A DNA stretch of 8,627 nucleotides from Oscillospiraceae bacterium (GTDB taxonomy: Bacteria > Bacillota > Clostridia > Oscillospirales > CAG-272): positions 1 through 8,627 of the forward strand of contig WREN01000080.1 in NCBI GenBank assembly GCA_009779295.1. The letters are read 5' to 3'. Both the position numbers and the translations under genes were made by a program. Under the pieces are notes generated by a model. The model searched no databases and was not told the DNA's origin. It worked only from the letters and a program-made list of their open reading frames with translations. Of this stretch, positions 6,144-8,627 are shown piece after piece. Within the stretch, counting starts at the first letter, position 1, and each line of letters begins with the position of its first letter.

Positions 6144-8543
6144 TTATCCAAATATTTTTCCGCTCATTCTCGTGCCCGGGAGTATCACACGGCTGATGAT
6201 AGCCGCAGCCTCGGCGCGTGTTATGTTGTTGCCGGGATTGAACGTACCCAAGTCGTCGTTACCCGCTAAAATCCCGGCTCTGTACAGCATGAATATCGCG
6301 TCGCGGTAGGGAGTGCCGTTGTTCACGTCCGGCAGGGAATTGACGGTGTTCGGTGAGGCAAACTCCGCGGCGGGCAGTGAGCGCGAGAAGATGTACGCCA
6401 TTTCCGCGCGGGTTGCCGGTCTGGTGTAATCCGTGAAATCATTCGACACGATTATTCCGTTAGTTATGGCGTAGTCCACGTATACTTTATACCACGGTTC
6501 GCTTGCGGTAAAACTTTCCGCGCCCGTCATATAGATACTGTGTACCCGCGCCGCGACTGTAATAGCCTCGGCAATTGTGATATTTCCAGTCGGTTTAAAA
6601 GTGGTAGCACTGTCGCCCTGCATAAGTCCGTACTCATAGGCGTTGGCTATAACTCTATTCACGTTATTATATCCGTACCACTCGTTCTCGTTCACGTCGG
6701 TGAACATACCGAATGTATAAGTTTTTTTCTTGACGAAATTGGACATGGAACCCGTGGTGGTTGGAGGAGGAGTTGAATCTGCCGTCCATTTGGCGTACAG
6801 TGTGAGATTCGCCGTTACTGCGGTATCGAAGTTGTAAGCCGCCGTTAATCCCGAATCCGCATACCATCCGGCGAAAGTATAGCCTGCTCTGGTCGGATCG
6901 GAGGGTTTTGCCGCTTTGCCGCCGGAAGCGACCGACTGGCTCGATACCGCGCTGCCGCCGTTAGAATTGAATGTGACGGTAAATGTCGGCACAGACGTTG
7001 CCGTTACCGTGAGCGTGAACGTGAAAGTCGTCGAACCTGCGCTGTTACTCACCGTAAGCACGACGGGATATGCACCCGCCGCCAGCCCTGCCGCAACGTC
7101 CAATTTATTTGTGCTGTTGTTCCATGTGATTTTAATGTCGCCGCTTGTCTTTGTCACGGTCGGAGCGGGATTGCCCGTAATGGTATAAACTTCTGTCGAA
7201 ACCGCCGCGTAACCCGCGGTGAGCGTCATGGTTGTTGGGCCCACTATTGAAGGCGGCGTATCTGCCGCCGTTACCGTGAGCGTGAACGTGAGCGTCGCGT
7301 CGGGAGTAACGCCGTTACTCGCTTTTAACACGACTGGATATGTCCCTGCTGTCAGCCCTGCCGCAACGTCCAATTTATTTGTGCTGTTGTTCCATGTGAT
7401 TTTCCCGTCGCCGCTTGTTTTTGTAATTGTGGGAGCAGGATTTCCGTTTATGGTGTAAGCGTCCGTGGAAGTTGCCGCATAACCTGCGGTGAGGGTCATG
7501 GTTGTTGAGCCTGTGATAGCGGGCGCGGAAGCCGCCGTTACCGTGAGTGTAAAGCTGAAATATGTATCTCCTTCGTAGTTACTCGCGACAAGCATAACTG
7601 GATATGTCCCCGCCGCAAGACCCGCCGCGATGTCAAGAGTATTTGTGGTATTGTTCCATGTGACAGAGGCGTTACCGCTTGTTTTTGTAACCGTAACTGT
7701 TGAAGTGCCGGTAAGGGTATAAACGTCCGTGGAAGTTGCCGCATAACCTGCGGCGAGCGTCATGGTTGCCGGTCCGGTTATTGTGGGCGGTGGTCCTGCC
7801 GCCGTTACCGTCAGCGAGGCCTGATTTGAGTACACCGTACCGTGAGCGTTTGTTACTTTGCAGCGATAACGTATTGAGTTATTCTCCGGAGCGTGATTAT
7901 CGAAAGGAAAGTTGTTTACGTTCAGCGTTGGTGTTTTTACGTTGGAATGAATACTGGTAGCCGCGATGTCCTGCCAATCGAAGCCGGGAAGTAATAATTG
8001 ATACTGCCACTGATATGTCAGCGGACCGATGCCGCTTGCCTGTACGCTGAATGTCGCGCTTTGCCCCGAAAGGATACTCTTGTCAGCGGGATGCACATCG
8101 ATTTTGGGCATAGTGTCCCTTACCGTGAGCTTCGCTTCGTTGGAGTAGACCGTTCCGTAAGTGTTGCTCACTTTGCAGCGGAAAACCATGCCGTTATATT
8201 CCATAGTTACGTTGTTCATCGTCAGCGTAGGGGTATCGCGCCCGATGGTTAGCTCTCCGTATTCCGGTACTATTTTCCAAACTGTGCCGTCTTTGTATTG
8301 CCATTCATATGTCAACGTGAACGTAGAAGTGGCTACTACGCTGAACGTCGTGTTTTGTCCTTTTACGATGTCGCGGTCTACGGGGTGGGATGTGATGTTC
8401 GGACGCCGGAAGTCCACTAAATCTCCGGGATTTATTATAATGGGATCAAGTGCGCTTGATGTCATAGTCATTGACGCTAACATGCCGAATACCATTACTG
8501 CCGCCAGTAAGACGGAAAAGAGTTTCTTTGACTTGCTTTTCAT
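6144..8543 (-). CDS. Secreted SLH-domain surface protein with Ig-like, tandem beta-sandwich and InlB/Flg_new repeats
   Basis: Extracellular protein of 799 residues (counted from the ATG at 8543; positions below count from an alternative ATG two codons upstream at 8549). A signal peptide has a KSKSKK basic end, a hydrophobic core LFSVLLAAVMVFGMLA and probable cleavage after SSA (33). Two Ig-like domains follow (about 49-143 and 147-248; motifs YEWQY...FRCKVSNTYGTVYSNEA and YQWQY...YRCKVTNAHGTVYSNQA), then three related repeats (about 254-519; MTLxAGYAA...KTSG...TWNN...AAGLxAG.YPV...FTLTVTA). An InlB/Flg_new repeat (about 522-588; FNSNGG...AGYTFAGWY...LYAKW) and a Pro/Thr linker (593-599) come next, then three SLH domains (about 613-671, 684-726, 738-792). 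SLH domains bind pyruvylated secondary cell wall polymer, so the protein should sit on the cell surface. No catalytic domain is visible; adhesion or carbohydrate binding is plausible. SLH1 has ITIAEA where ITRAE is usual. The 8543 ATG is preferred because the weak site AGAAAGAAG (8560-8552) is too close to 8549. Upstream DNA (8550-8627) is AT-rich, with TATAAC- and TATAAA-like boxes but no clear -35. Confidence 0.93.
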   Translation of the reverse strand: MKSKSKKLFSVLLAAVMVFGMLASMTMTSSALDPIIINPGDLVDFRRPNITSHPVDRDIVKGQNTTFSVVATSTFTLTYEWQYKDGTVWKIVPEYGELTIGRDTPTLTMNNVTMEYNGMVFRCKVSNTYGTVYSNEAKLTVRDTMPKIDVHPADKSILSGQSATFSVQASGIGPLTYQWQYQLLLPGFDWQDIAATSIHSNVKTPTLNVNNFPFDNHAPENNSIRYRCKVTNAHGTVYSNQASLTVTAAGPPPTITGPATMTLAAGYAATSTDVYTLTGTSTVTVTKTSGNASVTWNNTTNTLDIAAGLAAGTYPVMLVASNYEGDTYFSFTLTVTAASAPAITGSTTMTLTAGYAATSTDAYTINGNPAPTITKTSGDGKITWNNSTNKLDVAAGLTAGTYPVVLKASNGVTPDATLTFTLTVTAADTPPSIVGPTTMTLTAGYAAVSTEVYTITGNPAPTVTKTSGDIKITWNNSTNKLDVAAGLAAGAYPVVLTVSNSAGSTTFTFTLTVTATSVPTFTVTFNSNGGSAVSSQSVASGGKAAKPSDPTRAGYTFAGWYADSGLTAAYNFDTAVTANLTLYAKWTADSTPPPTTTGSMSNFVKKKTYTFGMFTDVNENEWYGYNNVNRVIANAYEYGLMQGDSATTFKPTGNITIAEAITVAARVHSIYMTGAESFTASEPWYKVYVDYAITNGIIVSNDFTDYTRPATRAEMAYIFSRSLPAAEFASPNTVNSLPDVNNGTPYRDAIFMLYRAGILAGNDDLGTFNPGNNITRAEAAAIISRVILPGTRMSGKIFG
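6993..7790 (-). repeat. Three tandem in-frame ~264-270-bp repeats inside the SLH protein gene
   Basis: Three successive copies encode about 88, 88-90 and 88-90 residues. The anchor MTL[AT]AGYAA recurs at protein positions 263, 351 and 441, and N[TK]LD[IV]AAGL at 303, 391 and 481. Each copy starts with a proline-rich joint (PPxITG, APAITG, PPSIVG) and ends FTLTVTA. The fold is probably an extracellular Ig/cadherin-like beta sandwich. Copies 2 and 3 are the closest pair; copy 1 is more diverged (TSTVTVTKTSGNASVTWNNTT against NPAPTITKTSGDGKITWNNST). This suggests the array grew stepwise, with 2 and 3 the latest duplication. Confidence 0.9.
7083..7403 (-). repeat. Pair of identical 51-bp DNA segments 270 bp apart, in repeat units 2 and 3
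   Basis: Positions 7083-7133 and 7353-7403 are identical over 51 bp (plus strand begins CAGCCCTGCCGCAACG), including third codon positions. They are followed by a 3-bp difference and renewed identity. They encode the KITWNNSTNKLDVAAGL core of units 3 and 2. Exact identity at silent sites points to recent duplication or gene conversion rather than protein-level selection alone, and makes the array a candidate for unit gain or loss by recombination. Confidence 0.85.
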
Positions 8544-8627
8544 TATCATTACTTCTTTCTTTATTTAATTTTTTATATTTGTTATATTTTTATCCTATGA
8601 TTGCTTTAAAACGCTTGAGCGCGAGGA

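Noticed and set aside
8161..8568. 135-codon plus-strand open frame opposite the N-terminal part of the SLH protein
   Set aside because: It mirrors the signal peptide and Ig-like coding region. Its apparent hydrophobic end is the reverse complement of the real leader, and no start signal is seen.

Overview
The window looks like chromosomal DNA of an anaerobic, low-to-mid GC Firmicute, probably a member of Clostridia. The signs are strong GGAGG-type ribosome binding sites, AT-rich intergenic DNA with near-consensus sigma-A promoters, a secreted protein that combines SLH (S-layer homology) domains with an InlB/Flg_new-type repeat, and glycosidases of a kind common in plant- or mucin-degrading gut and digester Clostridia. 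This assignment is inferred from gene content; no rRNA or other taxonomic marker is present.

Layout: (1) Positions 1-196, minus strand, hold the first 65 codons of a class III PLP-dependent aminotransferase that runs off the left edge. (2) Positions 212-3136, minus strand, encode a large GH106-like glycoside hydrolase. The aminotransferase start lies only 15 bp past its stop, with the ribosome binding site inside that gap, so the two form one transcription unit. (3) Positions 3137-3257 are a compact divergent promoter region. It holds a 12-4-12 perfect inverted repeat whose two arms each contain a TTGACT -35 box, one for each direction. (4) Positions 3258-6092, plus strand, encode a second full-length paralogue of the same glycosidase family. 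(5) Positions 6093-6143 are a 51-bp AT-rich gap between convergent genes, in which I see no convincing GC-rich terminator hairpin. (6) Positions 6144-8543, minus strand, encode a secreted, cell-wall-anchored protein: signal peptide, two Ig-like domains, three near-identical ~88-90-residue beta-sandwich repeats, one InlB/Flg_new repeat and three SLH domains. (7) Positions 8544-8627 are AT-rich upstream DNA of that gene, and no other gene is visible there.

How the genes may work together: the two glycosidases lack signal peptides, so they probably act in the cytoplasm on imported oligosaccharides or glycosides. They share one control point with the aminotransferase, which suggests a small regulon in which a released product, perhaps an amino- or keto-sugar or an aglycone, is transaminated. 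The substrate, the regulator and the transporter are not visible here. The SLH protein is on the opposite strand to the neighbouring glycosidase, has its own upstream region, and may be unrelated to the pathway. No RNA genes, mobile elements or CRISPR arrays were seen. Every stretch longer than 300 bases is covered by a gene.
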